From Aphrocallistes beatrix (lineage: Eukaryota; Porifera; Hexactinellida; Sceptrulophora; Aphrocallistidae), in assembly GCA_963281255.1 (NCBI GenBank), contig OY725493.1, forward strand, positions 3,441,857 through 3,505,856: DNA of 64,000 bases, read 5' to 3'. The notes below the pieces were generated by a model. The model did not search any database. It was not told the DNA's origin and worked only from the letters and a program-made list of their open reading frames with translations. The stretch's first letter is position 1, and the number at the start of each line of letters is the position of its first letter. This document shows positions 1-11,361 of this stretch, piece after piece. The translations under genes and the position numbers were made by a program.

Positions 1-1019
1 CGATTTCTCAAAGTTTCGAAATGAGTGCATTATATACCTACGTAATTCTGCACTGTAAAACATCGATGTTGTAATCAGTAGTCAGGACCACCTGTCAAGT
101 ATTCTAATTATAAGATTAAAAGCAAAGTAACATTATTGGAACTATAACTTCAAGCAAGAAAGACAGTCATTGTATCACTTTAGCTAATAGTCTTATCTTT
201 ACACAATACTTCTCTGTATACAGTATAGTGTTGCTGTAATACAATTTCCTATTGGGGAAGATGCTCAAATATGGATGGATTAAAAATGGAATATTTCAAA
301 AAATCGATTAGCAGCCCTATGTTTTTATTATTAAAAATAAGAAATAAGGTAAAAAAGAATACATTAATGGAGTATCAACCCTGAAAGCTAGATAAAAATG
401 TAGGAAAAGTCTCCAGAAGTCAGCATCCAAAATTTCGGATTTTTAGTGAACTTTGATGAGGTAGTCCTAAGAAACTAATGAATTTAGACAATTCAAATCA
501 CGTCTCATAAAAAGTCCGTGTCTATTCTATCAAATAATAATACATCCAGCTGAATTACATCTTGAATAGATTTAAAAATCAAGGCTTAAAGCATGCTCAC
601 TCTGGTAACTATCAGGAGGGGTAAACGTCCGAACTTAACTAAATGCCAACTTTGCCAACCTATAACTCCCAAGAAATTTGGAATTTTCTTATTAAATTTA
701 AACTGCATAAACGTCGGTTATTCAGAAATATGGGTGCAAGCTCTTGAATTATAATTTTGAGAGGAACTACTAAAATTATTGGTTGAGGCTGTGCTCGGTT
801 CGACTATAAAATTTTATCAACTAAAAGGTAAAAAAACAAACAGAATTTTAATACATTTTCATAAACGTCGGTTCCTTCTCTTTCCAATCACACCGAATTT
901 ATCAAAATCGGACATTAGGAAAGTTCTCAAATTTACACTTCAAGTGTGCTCAGTCGAATACTAAGCCAACTTAACACTCGTCATTTGTGTAGGGTCTATA
1001 ATCTTTTCAAATACTGTCT
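1..1019. other. AT-rich DNA without recognisable gene
   Basis: About 1 kb with only short chance reading frames. A 61-codon frame at 779-964 begins with TTG and has no recognisable domain. Nothing else could be identified. Confidence 0.5.
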
Positions 1020-1650
1020 CTTCTGCTCCAATTGAGGCTAGAAAAGCTGATGATTTGCTAATGTAAATGCCATCGGGTCCATTAGATATTTCAGGAGTAT
1101 CCAGATGGCTGTGATTACTAGGATGAAAAGATGGCTGTGATTACTAGGATGAAAAGATGGCTCTGGAATAGAAGTACAAAGTGATTGTTTGCACAAATTT
1201 ACTTTAGTACTATTGACTAATTGCAGCTTGTTGTTACGAGATATTACAGCAGTACTAGGATTCCCTTGGCCTGAAATTTGCCACCTTCCTTTTTCTGATA
1301 AATATTCTCCATCAACACCTCATCATCTTCTTCAAGCTTTGCAAATGATTTGGGGTTAAGTTTCTTATCATACTGTTTCTTCATCGAACATTTAGAATGT
1401 GTTAAGGCGTGTCCAGCTGTTTGTTGAGCAAGTCATTTGAGTTGTTTCTATATAATCGACAAGTTCTTCTACATCGTCGTCTCTTCCCCATTCATCATTT
1501 ATTAAATCTTCTAAATCGGGATATAATGATGCTAATATTTCTGCCTCAATTGGCAAACGTGGTTTCCTGCAACTATTCATCAATTCAAATGCCGATGATT
1601 TTGTTGTAGTCCTGGGTCTAATGTTTAGAGAAAACGTGATCCCTTCCAAG
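1020..1650 (-). pseudogene. decayed retroelement integrase, C-terminal part
   Basis: Read on the minus strand, 1392-1649 encodes a stretch like the end of a retroelement integrase core (AFELM, then RKPRLPIEAE), followed by an acidic segment ending in VEELVDYIET. After a stop the same product continues at about 1262-1385 with KQYDKKLNPKSFAKL and a GKFQAKG segment, typical of the integrase C-terminal domain that follows the core. Further on the frame dissolves, and a 26-bp direct repeat (1103-1162, two full copies plus a partial one) interrupts it. The catalytic core lies upstream and is absent. The assignment rests on remembered family patterns of gypsy/KRBA2-type integrases. It is certainly not functional. 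Confidence 0.6.
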
Positions 1651-1772
1651 TAATAGATCCAGTTTTCACTTTTTTCAATAGACGTGTAATCATTTAATCC
1701 TTGTCAGCGTTTCTATCTTATCTCAGAGGAGATAAATATCACCATTGTTTATGAGTTTCTGATCTGTATATA

Positions 1773-2356
1773 CCGGGTGGTCCACGGATAATCTACAGAT
1801 TTAAAAATGTTATATTTCAGGAACTTCGTCTCAGATTTTTAGTAATGACCACTCGTTTTATTGCCTAAACTAATACATTTTGATTTTACTAGCAAAATCC
1901 CGTTAGATTATGTCATTGCGTTTAGGGACTGAAATGAAAGTCAACATTGTGAAATGGTACTATGAAAATGTTAAGAGTATAGTCAGAACACAAAGGATGG
2001 TTCTAGCAATGAAAACTGGACCTGGTGCTGGTTTAATGGCAACTGAACCATTCTCCTCGAATTTCTTAACAAGATTCCTGATTGTTTGTCCACATGGAGC
2101 TGTTTTACACTTGTAAATTCTTTTGAAAGTGCTCTGTGTTCTGACTATACTCTTAACATTTTCATAGTACCATTTCATAATGTTGACTTTCATTTCAGTC
2201 TCTAAACGCAAAGACATAATCTAACGGGATTTTTGCTAGTAAATATCAAAATGTAAAAGTTTGGACAATAAAACGAGTGGTCATTCTTAAAAATCTGAGA
2301 TGAAGTTCCTGAAATATAAATTTTTTAAATCAGTAGATTATCTGTGGACCACCCGG
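1773..2356 (-). mobile_element. mariner-type non-autonomous element, long TIRs (HTH domain in both arms)
   Basis: A 584-bp element flanked by TA (1771-1772 and 2357-2358). Both ends start CCGGGTGGTCCAC, and the inverted arms run about 220 bp each (1773-1995 and 2135-2356). Each arm contains the start of the same open frame (MSLRLETEMKVNIMKWYYEN). On the minus strand this continues through the unique centre into NLVKKFEENGSVA, the helix-turn-helix N-terminal domain found in invertebrate transposases (DUF4817-like). The catalytic domain is missing, so this is a deletion derivative mobilised in trans. The duplication of coding sequence into both arms suggests a foldback rearrangement. Confidence 0.75.
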
Positions 2357-2425
2357 TATATTCACTCAGGGTTTTTTATAGAACGAGTAATCTTAAGTTT
2401 AGAAATAATATCTTCACAGTTTAAC

Positions 2426-2520
2426 AAATACAAGCGCGCTTCGCTTGCTTGCGCTGCGCGGCTTGGGGACACTGCGTGTCCGCAGAGTTACCCAGTGGGC
2501 GCTTGGAGACATTAGAGAAC
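2426..2520 (+). repeat. dispersed repeat R1, copy A (head only)
   Basis: GC-rich head of the R1 family, starting ATACAAGCGCGC and carrying the GGACAC/GTGTCC inverted pair. It matches the head of the fullest copy at 55993. It is followed by a short module (TTGACACC, CAATTCTTC, GCGTTTTA words) repeated at about 3385-3480. Confidence 0.6.
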
Positions 2521-2736
2521 AATACGTCGCTTTCAAAACAACCATTGCGTTTTAATATATAAGATTCATCATTTGACACCCACATGCCAATTTTCGTATG
2601 TCTACGACTTGCCAATTCTTCTATCAATTCGGTTAAATAAACAAAAACAAAAATAATCCTAGCGTTTTAATATATAAGATTGCATAATAATGATATAATT
2701 ATTATACAATTATTATATAATAATTATATAATTACA

Positions 2737-2815
2737 AGTGTGCATCGCTTGCTTGAGCTGCGCGGCTTGAGGACACTTTGTGTCCGCAGAGTCACCATGC
2801 AGGCGACGAGTTACT
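2737..2815 (+). repeat. dispersed repeat R1, copy B (head fragment)
   Basis: A diverged copy of the R1 head with the same order of words (TGCATCGCTTGCTTG, GCGCGGCT, GGACAC, TGTGTCCGC). The body is absent. Confidence 0.5.
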
Positions 2816-2852
2816 CAATCTAGCCAATTTTGGGAATTTGTTTAATTAATAT

Positions 2853-3135
2853 AAATATTGTAAGCAAAAGTTAACAAATAATTTAACGTATCGATCTGAA
2901 AATATAATATTCGAATTCTATACCCCTAAAAACCCCATGTCAACCGTTGGAACCTACTCTCTAGCTTATTCTTGTAATTTGTTTACTTTATGTATCTATT
3001 GTAAACAAAAGTTTACAAAAAATTTATCATATCCATTTGAAAATATAATATTCGAATTCTACACCCTTAAAAACCTTATGTTAGCCGTTGGTAGCTAGTC
3101 TCTAGCATAATTTTCAAAATTCGTCAAAGTGTAAA
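2853..3135. repeat. R2 repeat, two tandem units of about 142 bp
   Basis: Two direct copies starting near 2856 and 2998 share the words GAAAATATAATATTCGAATT, ACACCC, TAAAAACC and CTCTAGC. Single copies occur inverted at 19255-19330 and direct at 49055-49140, so this is a dispersed family that happens to be tandem here. Confidence 0.65.
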
Positions 3136-3517
3136 AATATGTATATAAAGGTGTGAAAATATATACATAACTATTTTATTGTTATATATTATGATATAAT
3201 TGAGAGATCTATATAGGTTATTGCTTTGAGGTATTAAAAACAATGACAGCCTACAATAGTGCCGTACAATGAGTTCTTTTGTGAGAGTGAAGTCGTACAT
3301 AGTATTGAATAGAAAGGTGCGAAAAATTGTTTTCCATTTTTTTGTGAAAATTTCGCTTAGATCTTAGAACTTAATCCTAGTCATATCATTTGACACCTGC
3401 AAATTTTCCTATCTCTTTGACTCTTCCCAATTCTTCAATCAATTCGGGCAAACACAAAAAAATCCTAGCGTTTTATATATCCATATTATTAATACAGGAT
3501 TAATGTTTATATATATT

Positions 3518-3971
3518 CCCTTCCTTGCGCTGCGCGGTAGGCAGACACTTTGTGTCCGCCGGAGGAGCCCTGTGGGCCCCTGGGATCACATTGATTAATT
3601 ATAAGGGAGATAACATCTCTAAATACATCTGTCCTACTGTTATAATCGATACCGCACGAAAAAATCACCAAATTTGTCAATTTTTGAAATTTTGATGTGT
3701 AATGATGACGTCATCACAAAGTGATGAGTCATCATTTTATGATAGTTGCATCATATGTGAGGTATATTAATTTAATATACATATTCTATTAAAATTTCAG
3801 CCTTCTATCGCCTAAAATGGCTGAGTTATAGTCGAAAAACTGAAATTTCTAATTATAAAAAGGTGACAATGACGTCATAATTCCATGATGAGTCGACATT
3901 TTCGTCTGAGCTCAGAACTTAGTGGAGCCTTATACACATATACACATTAATCGAGTTTTAATGGTAAGGAT
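3518..3971 (+). repeat. dispersed repeat R1, copy C
   Basis: Nearly complete R1 body. It has a GC head with a GACACTTTGTGTC hairpin, then TGACGTCA and TGAGTCATCA boxes, a second TGACGTCA, and the terminal CGAGTTTTAAT-GGTAAGGAT. The TA microsatellite seen in other copies is reduced to ACACATATACAC. Confidence 0.75.
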
Positions 3972-6165
3972 TAACAGCAAACTGTTCATTCACTTGTAGA
4001 TAGTCAAATGCCCCAATCAGCCAACGAGCTGCAAGAGCGAGTGGTTTCAAAAATTATATGAACATGAAAAAGCGTACGTTTCGCACGATTTAATATAACA
4101 CACAAAGATGTATACGATATTAAAAGATATTCGAAAATAAAATTGTGTAAAATGCGGAAAACCGTTCGTTTTGCACGAGTAAATATATCGCAAGCTGTAT
4201 ATGCTAAACAGGGGAGTAAAACTACCAAAAATAGCTCCTAGATGACATCTTAAGATAGTTATTTCTTAGATTTTAAACTGAGCTTTATTTCATAAATGAA
4301 TTTACTTGTTAGATACGTCTATGTTTGAAATTTTGTGTAAGTTATGTCTCATCCATGGTTCGTGTCAAGTATGGGGAATAACGCGGATTCAATTTTCAAA
4401 GTTAATCGGGTTTTCAGGTCCTGAGTTAGTCAATTTGTATCGTTTGACCTTAGTGCAAGGATGTTGACTCGGGCTACTAAGTACCAGGATTGGTATGGCT
4501 ATTTTATACAAAATGTATTATGGCTAATTGAAGATAATAGCCTTCGACAAATTATCGGTAGACCATGTCCCTACCAACTCGTCATAGATGAGCTCAAAGT
4601 CCTTGACAGTTATGTGATATAGCAATGTTGTACATGAATTGTTTTTATTTTTATCATACTCTGAAGAATAAGTCATGACTAAGTACAAATGGACATGAAA
4701 AATTAAGAATATAAACATTGAACTAACTATTCATATATTTCTTGGGTTTTCGTAGACTTTCCTCGCGACAGCTAATTGAGAATTGTAATCTTGAGTAGTA
4801 ACTTGTTATTTCGACCGCAGCAAAATTTAAATCACCATTGCCTCTGTGACTGCATCCAACTTAAGTGATTCTCTGTCCACAATATCCGAGTGTGCATTTC
4901 TTGAATCATTGGGTTGATCAGTGAAAAATCCTGGGAGGGAGGTTTGGAGTGACGAGTGAGGTAATTTAGAGTAATTTTAAAATATTAGTGCATTGCATAC
5001 CCAGGCATAAGATGCTAATGCTCTAGGCCGTCAGACATGTGGCGCTCTTGGGTAAAGCTGGGCTGATAGTGGATAAATCGACAGCTGATAGGCAGGGCAG
5101 GGTGGCTGATGGGTAAGTACCACGGGGTGCTAGGGATAGTCGTGGACGGCTGACGTGTAGGACTGCTAGTAGCTAAATCTGGACGGCTGATGGACCGGGC
5201 CTAGACTGGGCCGCCGAACTGAAAAGTTTCATGTGAACAATAATGTTTATTCTAAGATGAAAAAACAAGTAATACACTATATATGATAAGTAACTGATAA
5301 TAGCCATTAACGGTTAGCAAAGTAATCTATAGAGTGTATTAAAAAAGAGCCCGCTATTGAAGTTTACTGTAGCTGTTTTAAGATTTCGGTCCCTTATAGC
5401 TCAAATTTCATTAATAAACCTTACTTTAGAATATTTTGCCCGAACAGAAATAAAGTAACAAGTAGGTTTCAAATAGTGGTCTACCTAGGTTATTACCTAT
5501 ACACAAAGGTTGAATAAAAGTACTAATATTGAATTGATTATACAAATTTACTGACTCAAGACATGAAACCCAATGTGGCTGTGAAAAATGGGCGCGCATC
5601 ATCCCCATGCTTGGTCCGGACAATGGATGAGACCTCTCGAAAAATATTTACTCGATCTCCAAAAAATTTGAGACACAGACGTATCTCAACAAGTTAATTC
5701 ATTAATGATAATACAAACCTCGTTTAAAATCTAAGAAATACTTAATCAGTAACATATGCACTTGATTTATAATATTTCAACTCGATTACTCTCCCCTCAA
5801 GGTTAAATTGTATCAACCTGTGCTATATTGTGCCACTTACTCCATCAAATATACTGTTGATGACTCGACATGTGTCAAGGAGTAGCAAATGTTTTAGTTG
5901 GAATAAAGGAGCCGTTTAGGTGGGAATTAGATATGTTAAATATCAATATTACCTAATTTATTGAATATCGTCTTGATCCGGAATATAAAGTATATATTTT
6001 CTATTCGCTGTTAGAACTCGGGTGCAATTTTGAATTGAAAATAACAATGAAGAATTCGCTTAATTGCTGCAATTCGGAAATGTCGTTCGGATATTGCAAT
6101 GTATCATCCACAGGAATATGAATCGGAGAATGGGCAGTGGCGTATTTAGAGGACTTAACAAGTAC
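3972..6165. other. no recognisable gene; degenerate repeats
   Basis: Short words recur. A degenerate GGCTGATGG-type repeat lies at about 5040-5210, and a diverged pair (CGTACGTTTCGCACGA / CGTTCGTTTTGCACGA) at 4070-4180. Minus-strand frames at 4004, 4524 and 5426 are short and AT-driven. I see no supported gene in this 2.2 kb. Confidence 0.45.
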
Positions 6166-6985
6166 GTAATCCTTACTATTAAAACTCGATTACGTAATGA
6201 ATATTTATATATACAGTGGAACCTGTATATAACGGCCACCCAAAGGACTGGACAAAATTGGCCGTTATATACAGGTGATTGTCTTAATCCCCAAAAGGTA
6301 TCAACGTAGTGAAATAAATATAAGTTTTTAGAAATCTATTACTTGAAGTAATTACATGAAACTTGTTTATCGATCGTAACAAGTCCTGTAATAAACACAT
6401 AAAAAGGTGGAAAATATGATGGCCGTTATAGACAGGTAGTGGCCGTTATAGACAGGTGATGGCCGTTTTACACAGTTTTAGGGTCAGTAAGGGACTACAA
6501 ACGGGTGGCCACTGACCGCGTTGAGCAGGTGACCGCTATACACAGGTTCAATATTATGGAATTTCGGACGGGACTGTTCATTGGTGACCGATATAGACAG
6601 GTGACCGTTATATAGAGTGGCCGTTATAGCAGGTTCGACTGTATATATTATATCTGTAACGAATTGATTGAAGAAACTGCCAGGCACAGAAAGCTGATTT
6701 TTGGCATGCGAGAGTCTTTGGGCTATGGCTCCACTAAGTTCTGACTTCAGAGCAAAATGTCGACTCATCATTAAATTATGACGTCATTGTCACCTTTTTT
6801 ATTATTAGAAATTTCTCAGCCGTTCAGCCATTTTAGGTGATAGAAGGCTGAAATTTTAATAGAATGTGTATATTAGTATATCTCACATATGATACAACTA
6901 TCAGCAAAAAAATGATGACTCATCACTCTGTTATGACGAGGGCACAAAGTGTCCGCCAGCCGCACAGCGCAAGCAAGAATTAGTG
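6166..6985 (-). repeat. dispersed repeat R1, copy D, split by a MITE
   Basis: R1 in reverse orientation. The 3' terminus ATCCTTACTATTAAAACTCG is at 6166-6190 and the body and GC head run from 6642 to 6985. A pogo-like MITE (6214-6641) sits inside the TA-rich tract that normally precedes the terminus. Confidence 0.75.
6214..6641. mobile_element. pogo-like MITE with iterated GGCCGTTATA motif
   Basis: 428 bp flanked by TA (6212-6213, 6642-6643). Ends are CAGTGGAACCTG and its inverted counterpart CAGTCGAACCTG. The word GGCCGTTATA(t/g)ACAGGT recurs through the element in both orientations, more than six times counting degenerate copies. No coding capacity. CAGT ends with a TA duplication fit pogo/Tigger-type elements. 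Confidence 0.8.
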
Positions 6986-6989
6986 AGGA

Positions 6990-7160
6990 GTGAGATATAA
7001 TTTTAACGCCAACGCCTGTTGGAATCAAAATAAATCCTTCACCAAAGGTTATACCGGATGTACAGCTTCCAACCTCCCTACAACAATTCATGTCAACATT
7101 TAACGAAACACAATATGAATATGTAAAACAAAACAAATTAGAACACATTGCAATATCATC
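6990..7160 (+). other. coding-like fragment, identity unknown
   Basis: An open plus-strand frame of roughly 55 codons with non-repetitive composition (LTPTPVGIKINPSPKV, then LPTSLQQFMSTFNETQ and YEYVKQNKLEHIA). It lies between R1 copy D and the inverted-repeat element at 7166. I recognise no family. It could be a piece of a decayed transposon protein or a chance frame. Confidence 0.25.
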
Positions 7161-7165
7161 CTTAA

Positions 7166-7694
7166 TACTATTGCATGATATTTCTACGTGATATTATTAT
7201 TACCTTTGATGGATGAACCATTATGATACAATTAATCCATGATATTTCTACTCCCACAGTATTCTTATTACTATTAGTTGAGTCAAACATTCGCCACCAA
7301 TTGTGCCCAACGTTACTATTTAATGACATGCGACACAATTGATGGTACGCAATAAAATTTAGCGGCAAGCGACACATTATATGACACGCGACTCAATTAA
7401 GTAGCACGCGACACAATTTACTATCCTAAGAACATATAAAATTGTGTCGCCAGAAAATTTGCATCAATTGTCCATAGGGGTCTTACCAAATTATATGTTG
7501 TGACACAAATTATGTCTCGTGCAAATAAGAAGTGTCGCAAGCAATTAAATTGCGACTTTCGACACGATTTGGTGGCTATTGTTTGACTAAACTAATGGTG
7601 GTAAGAGTATAATGATAAGAAATATCATGAATTAATAGTATACAAACATGGTCTCTCTATTAAAGGTATTAAAATATCATGCAACAGTACTATA
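7166..7694. mobile_element. R4 inverted-repeat MITE, copy a
   Basis: Inverted ends around GCATGATATTTCTAC, followed in both arms by degenerate copies of CGACACAATTTGGTGGC. The second copy is at 52597-53099. There is no reading frame of its own. Confidence 0.7.
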
Positions 7695-7730
7695 TGTTCC
7701 TTCAATGATAATCGAGATTAGTAGAAATTA

Positions 7731-8140
7731 CAGCGCCGGCGCCACCGGTCCTGTTGGTCCGGTTTTCACCGAACCACTTTTAAGAAAAAGCTAAAGTGGT
7801 CCGGTAAAACCGGACCACTTTTAATTGTGATCCGGTTAGGTCAGTTCGGTCTGGTTGTTGCGTTTTTAGTACAGTACGCTTGATCATACATTTCATTCAA
7901 TATGATTGAAAGAAGTGTACATCTTGTAAGAAAGTGTTGACTGTACTAAGGTAGTGATGTGATGACAACTGTTTACTATTAATATAGAACCAAATGACTT
8001 ATTTCTAATATTAATTATGTGTTCGTATAAGACTATAAGTTATTAGTGTAGTCACATCCTATTATCCTACATCTGATTGAACCTGAACTTTCGTAGTAAG
8101 GTTCAACCGGAACATTTCAAATGAGGTGGCGCCGGCCCTG
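7731..8140. mobile_element. hAT-like MITE, GC-rich ends
   Basis: Ends are CAGCGCCGGCGCCACC and, inverted, CAGGGCCGGCGCCACC, a terminus style common in hAT elements. The interior carries further inverted words (GGTCCGGTTTTCACCG and AAACCGGACCACTTTT). No clean 8-bp duplication is visible, so superfamily and exact borders are tentative. Confidence 0.6.
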
Positions 8141-8656
8141 ATTTCAATAGCTATTTGAATACAATTAGTTCAGGTTATTTTATACTTTTTATACAAAATC
8201 AAATTTAAAATATTAAGAAAATTGAATAAAAAATTCCCTATATAACATTTGAGAGATGATCACTCCAGAAAAATATACAAAACATCTTTCGAAACATTTG
8301 AATATTTTTCTACAATGCCCAAATCCTCAAGGACTTCAATCATATTACCTCGAATCGCAATGGACAACTAGTTGAGAGATCCTATCGAAGGGTAGAAGAG
8401 CATACCACTCTCCCACTGCACCTACTTATCAAACACCCTTTACCCCTATTAAAATATTGACCTGTAATAAATAACTAAAACTTAAATATGCCGACAAACT
8501 ACATGAATATCGACTTAAACATCTATAAAGGATTTATTTTAATTCAGCATTAACAAATGATTAATGGTATGTCAAAAATGGTGTCAAGGTAAGCAATTTT
8601 CGCTGTTCTTACCATTGGAACATAAATTTAAACCAACATAAAAATAGAAACTGGAT
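8141..8656. other. region 3' of NMT
   Basis: Downstream flank of the minus-strand NMT gene. An AATAAA on the minus strand lies near 8533, about 120 bp past the stop, and could be the polyadenylation signal. No poly-A run marks a retrocopy end. Otherwise nothing recognisable. Confidence 0.4.
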
Positions 8657-10036
8657 TCATTGAAGAACAAGACCAACATTTGATGGTGCAATATCATTAG
8701 TACACCAATTATATAAATAATACTCCAAATTACCATCACCCATTCCAAATTTCAATTCTTCTAACGTAGTCTTATGCTCCATTATATCAAGGGAATTGAA
8801 AACATCAAAATTGTTTAAATTAGCAAGAATGAGGGCATCATAAAACAACTGCAAACAGGGAGTCACTGTTACGAAGTAGTAAAATAAATATGCAGTGTAT
8901 AATATCTTGTGCTTAGGATGTCTCATAATGGAAGAGGGGATCGAATAAAAACTGATCATATCTGTAATTGGCTCATTGGGTAATGGCTGAACAACCCAGG
9001 TGTAAATAACACCATCTTTTGGTGTCAACCAATGAATTATTTCATTTTCATCAAACAAAGGATACAATTTAAATTGAGACAAAAATTTATTTAAGCCTTC
9101 ACAGACATACTTAGCATCAGACAGCTTAAATTTCCTGAGTCCATTAGTTAGAGTCTTATTAGGCAATTTATACAATTTAAGGGATCGTTGAAGAGTCATG
9201 TTTTTGGTTAGGTACGAAAACTCTATTTCAATTAGCTTTTTGGGATTTAAAGATCGATGCCAATATCTACAGACGGAAACAGGTCGATTAGGCAATTTAG
9301 CTCCTGATGTAAAGACAGCTTGATATATCCCATTAACATTAACACGTCTTGTGATCTCCCTAATGAGGACGGGAGCAACTCGTTTATTTCTCAATTTCTC
9401 GTGAACACATAAAAAATTAATCTCAACAATATCAATACATTTCTCATCTATACACATTTTTGCAGGGACAGCACTAATAAATGCGACTAACTTCCCATTT
9501 GACTTCACTCTAACACCGCAACGGTATTCAGGCTTCCACCCAGGGGGAGAAAGGGCCCAATATAAAAATTCATTCGTGTATGCAAAGCGAAACATGTGAT
9601 CATCATCTTCAACATAGTTTTCATGTAGTAAATCATAAAGTTCCATTATTTGATCATGATTATCTAGATCTATATTCGACCATTCAAATGTTCCAGATAA
9701 CGTTAAAGGTTCTGCTCGAGTAGTCCCAAATGGTTCTTTAACAGGTGAATTTGAATAACTATATTCAAGATTGGATTTCAAAATTATAGGTTGAGATCCC
9801 CAAAATTTGTGTTTAGAGGCGGGAATTTCTTTTCCAGCTTCCAAATTTAAATTCTGTAACAGTTTGGTCGTCTGTGAAGGGCTTACCGAGATTATATCTT
9901 CTTTTGAATGGGAAATTTTGGATTTTTCGGATTCTATGGTTGCATCTGCATCAATAATTTCTGATGACTCGTTGAATTTGGAAAGATGTTCAGAAGTAAA
10001 ATAATCTTTATGTTTTTCTTCCGAACGATGGTCCAT
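8657..10036 (-). CDS. NMT: glycylpeptide N-tetradecanoyltransferase (N-myristoyltransferase)
   Basis: Transfers myristate from myristoyl-CoA to N-terminal glycines of cytosolic and ribosome-emerging proteins. The 459-residue frame has a poorly conserved N-terminal tail (about 1-70), then HKFWGSQPI (76-84), NEFLYWALSPPGWKPEY (155-171), the first family signature EINFLCVHEK (205-214) followed by RNKRVAPVLIREITRR, and the second signature KFGMGDG (429-435). It ends in VGLVLQ, whose terminal carboxylate acts as catalytic base in known NMTs. Length is close to animal NMT1/2 (about 496) with a shorter tail. I chose the ATG at 10036 because the codon before it is TTG. No frameshift or stop occurs, so it is probably functional. 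It is a single exon, whereas many animal NMT genes are multi-exonic, so a retrocopy is possible. Confidence 0.95.
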   Translation of the reverse strand: MDHRSEEKHKDYFTSEHLSKFNESSEIIDADATIESEKSKISHSKEDIISVSPSQTTKLLQNLNLEAGKEIPASKHKFWGSQPIILKSNLEYSYSNSPVKEPFGTTRAEPLTLSGTFEWSNIDLDNHDQIMELYDLLHENYVEDDDHMFRFAYTNEFLYWALSPPGWKPEYRCGVRVKSNGKLVAFISAVPAKMCIDEKCIDIVEINFLCVHEKLRNKRVAPVLIREITRRVNVNGIYQAVFTSGAKLPNRPVSVCRYWHRSLNPKKLIEIEFSYLTKNMTLQRSLKLYKLPNKTLTNGLRKFKLSDAKYVCEGLNKFLSQFKLYPLFDENEIIHWLTPKDGVIYTWVVQPLPNEPITDMISFYSIPSSIMRHPKHKILYTAYLFYYFVTVTPCLQLFYDALILANLNNFDVFNSLDIMEHKTTLEELKFGMGDGNLEYYLYNWCTNDIAPSNVGLVLQ

Positions 10037-10957
10037 CAAAAGAAGAAAAGTAAAAAAAAACAGAATGTAAGATAATAGATCTACAAAAGACGAAATGCAC
10101 GATTATTCCTTGAATGAAAACTTCTGGGGATGCTAAAAAGTAGAGTAGTAAACTTGTAGCCAGAATGAGTAATTAATAAGATTTTAATTTTGCTTCATTT
10201 ACATTTGACTTTAAAATACTAATCACAAAATTAACTGAACGTATGCTAACTAATTTCAGTAAACAGGAGTACAACCTAGAATAGGCACCAGTGGTGGGCT
10301 AGCATGGGGCCAATACCCCCATCAACTGGTAGGGCTAAGAGCAGGGGTTGCGCTGGGATCATATTACAACCTCATCTCACCATTAACTAACCGGACACTT
10401 CGGGAATTATTATTATATACTTTCAAAGGTAAAAAAAGATTTGCCGAAATAGTTTGAAATAGAAGTTTAAACGAGCTCTACCGTGTTTAGTAATATTGTT
10501 GAAAATACTAGTGAACCTTATCACTTCAGTAATCGGTTAGGACAATACTTATGTAGGTGGGTTTATTTTCTCCCCATAATTTTTATTATTATTCCAATGA
10601 GGGAATTTAATTCTGAAATTTCAAATCGGGTCATCTGTTCCAAAGTTATGGCCCTTGATGATCAAATTTCGGGCATAAGCCCTCCTTTTCTGCCGCCCTC
10701 CAGTATCTTAAACATTTTAGAAGTTGAAACTCTCATCATTGCTTTTTAATATACTTTATGTATTATATTAAATCTAAAGATAATAAATTTCAATGATCTT
10801 TAGTGTATATTTATTGAGATATTTCTTTCCTAATTCTGAATGGATCATGCTAGGCCCTCTAAGGTATTTTGGAGAAAAAATGCTCTTGACCAAGAGAATG
10901 AAATTAATATGAAATTCTTTTTCAACTCAGAGTATATTTTGCATTCAGAGAAAAAAG
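10037..10957. other. 5' flank of NMT; no gene seen
   Basis: Upstream of NMT on the minus strand the DNA is AT-rich, with a pyrimidine-rich run just before the ATG and no obvious core promoter. An 88-codon plus frame at 10483-10749 has no recognisable domain. A GC-richer patch at 10285-10360 ends before an ATTATTATTATA tail and may be a short retroposon, but this is unproven. Confidence 0.35.
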
Positions 10958-11361
10958 TAGTATTCACTAAGATTTAAGTTCGATCTTAAGACCGAACTTT
11001 GAGCACCTAAGGTGTCTTAAGTATTGTAATTGATCGATTTTCACTAATTACTCCACAAATGTTGTTTAAACTTACTTCTATCGAACATTTAATTTACCTT
11101 GATTGATATTATACTTCAAATAAAATTCAAATATTTTTTTAAACATTTCTCTTATTGTGTGCAACATTGCAACATGTATCACATGCTACAATTCGTGGCA
11201 AATTCTTAGGTTTGTATTAATAAACAAACATACATTCTTTGATTATATAATTATACGCTCATTCTAATAAGCATAATTATAGAGATAGGCTTTATATATT
11301 GATTCACATGACTGATAATAATCACTTTTGATCCTAAAATTTTCCTATATACAATGATTTT

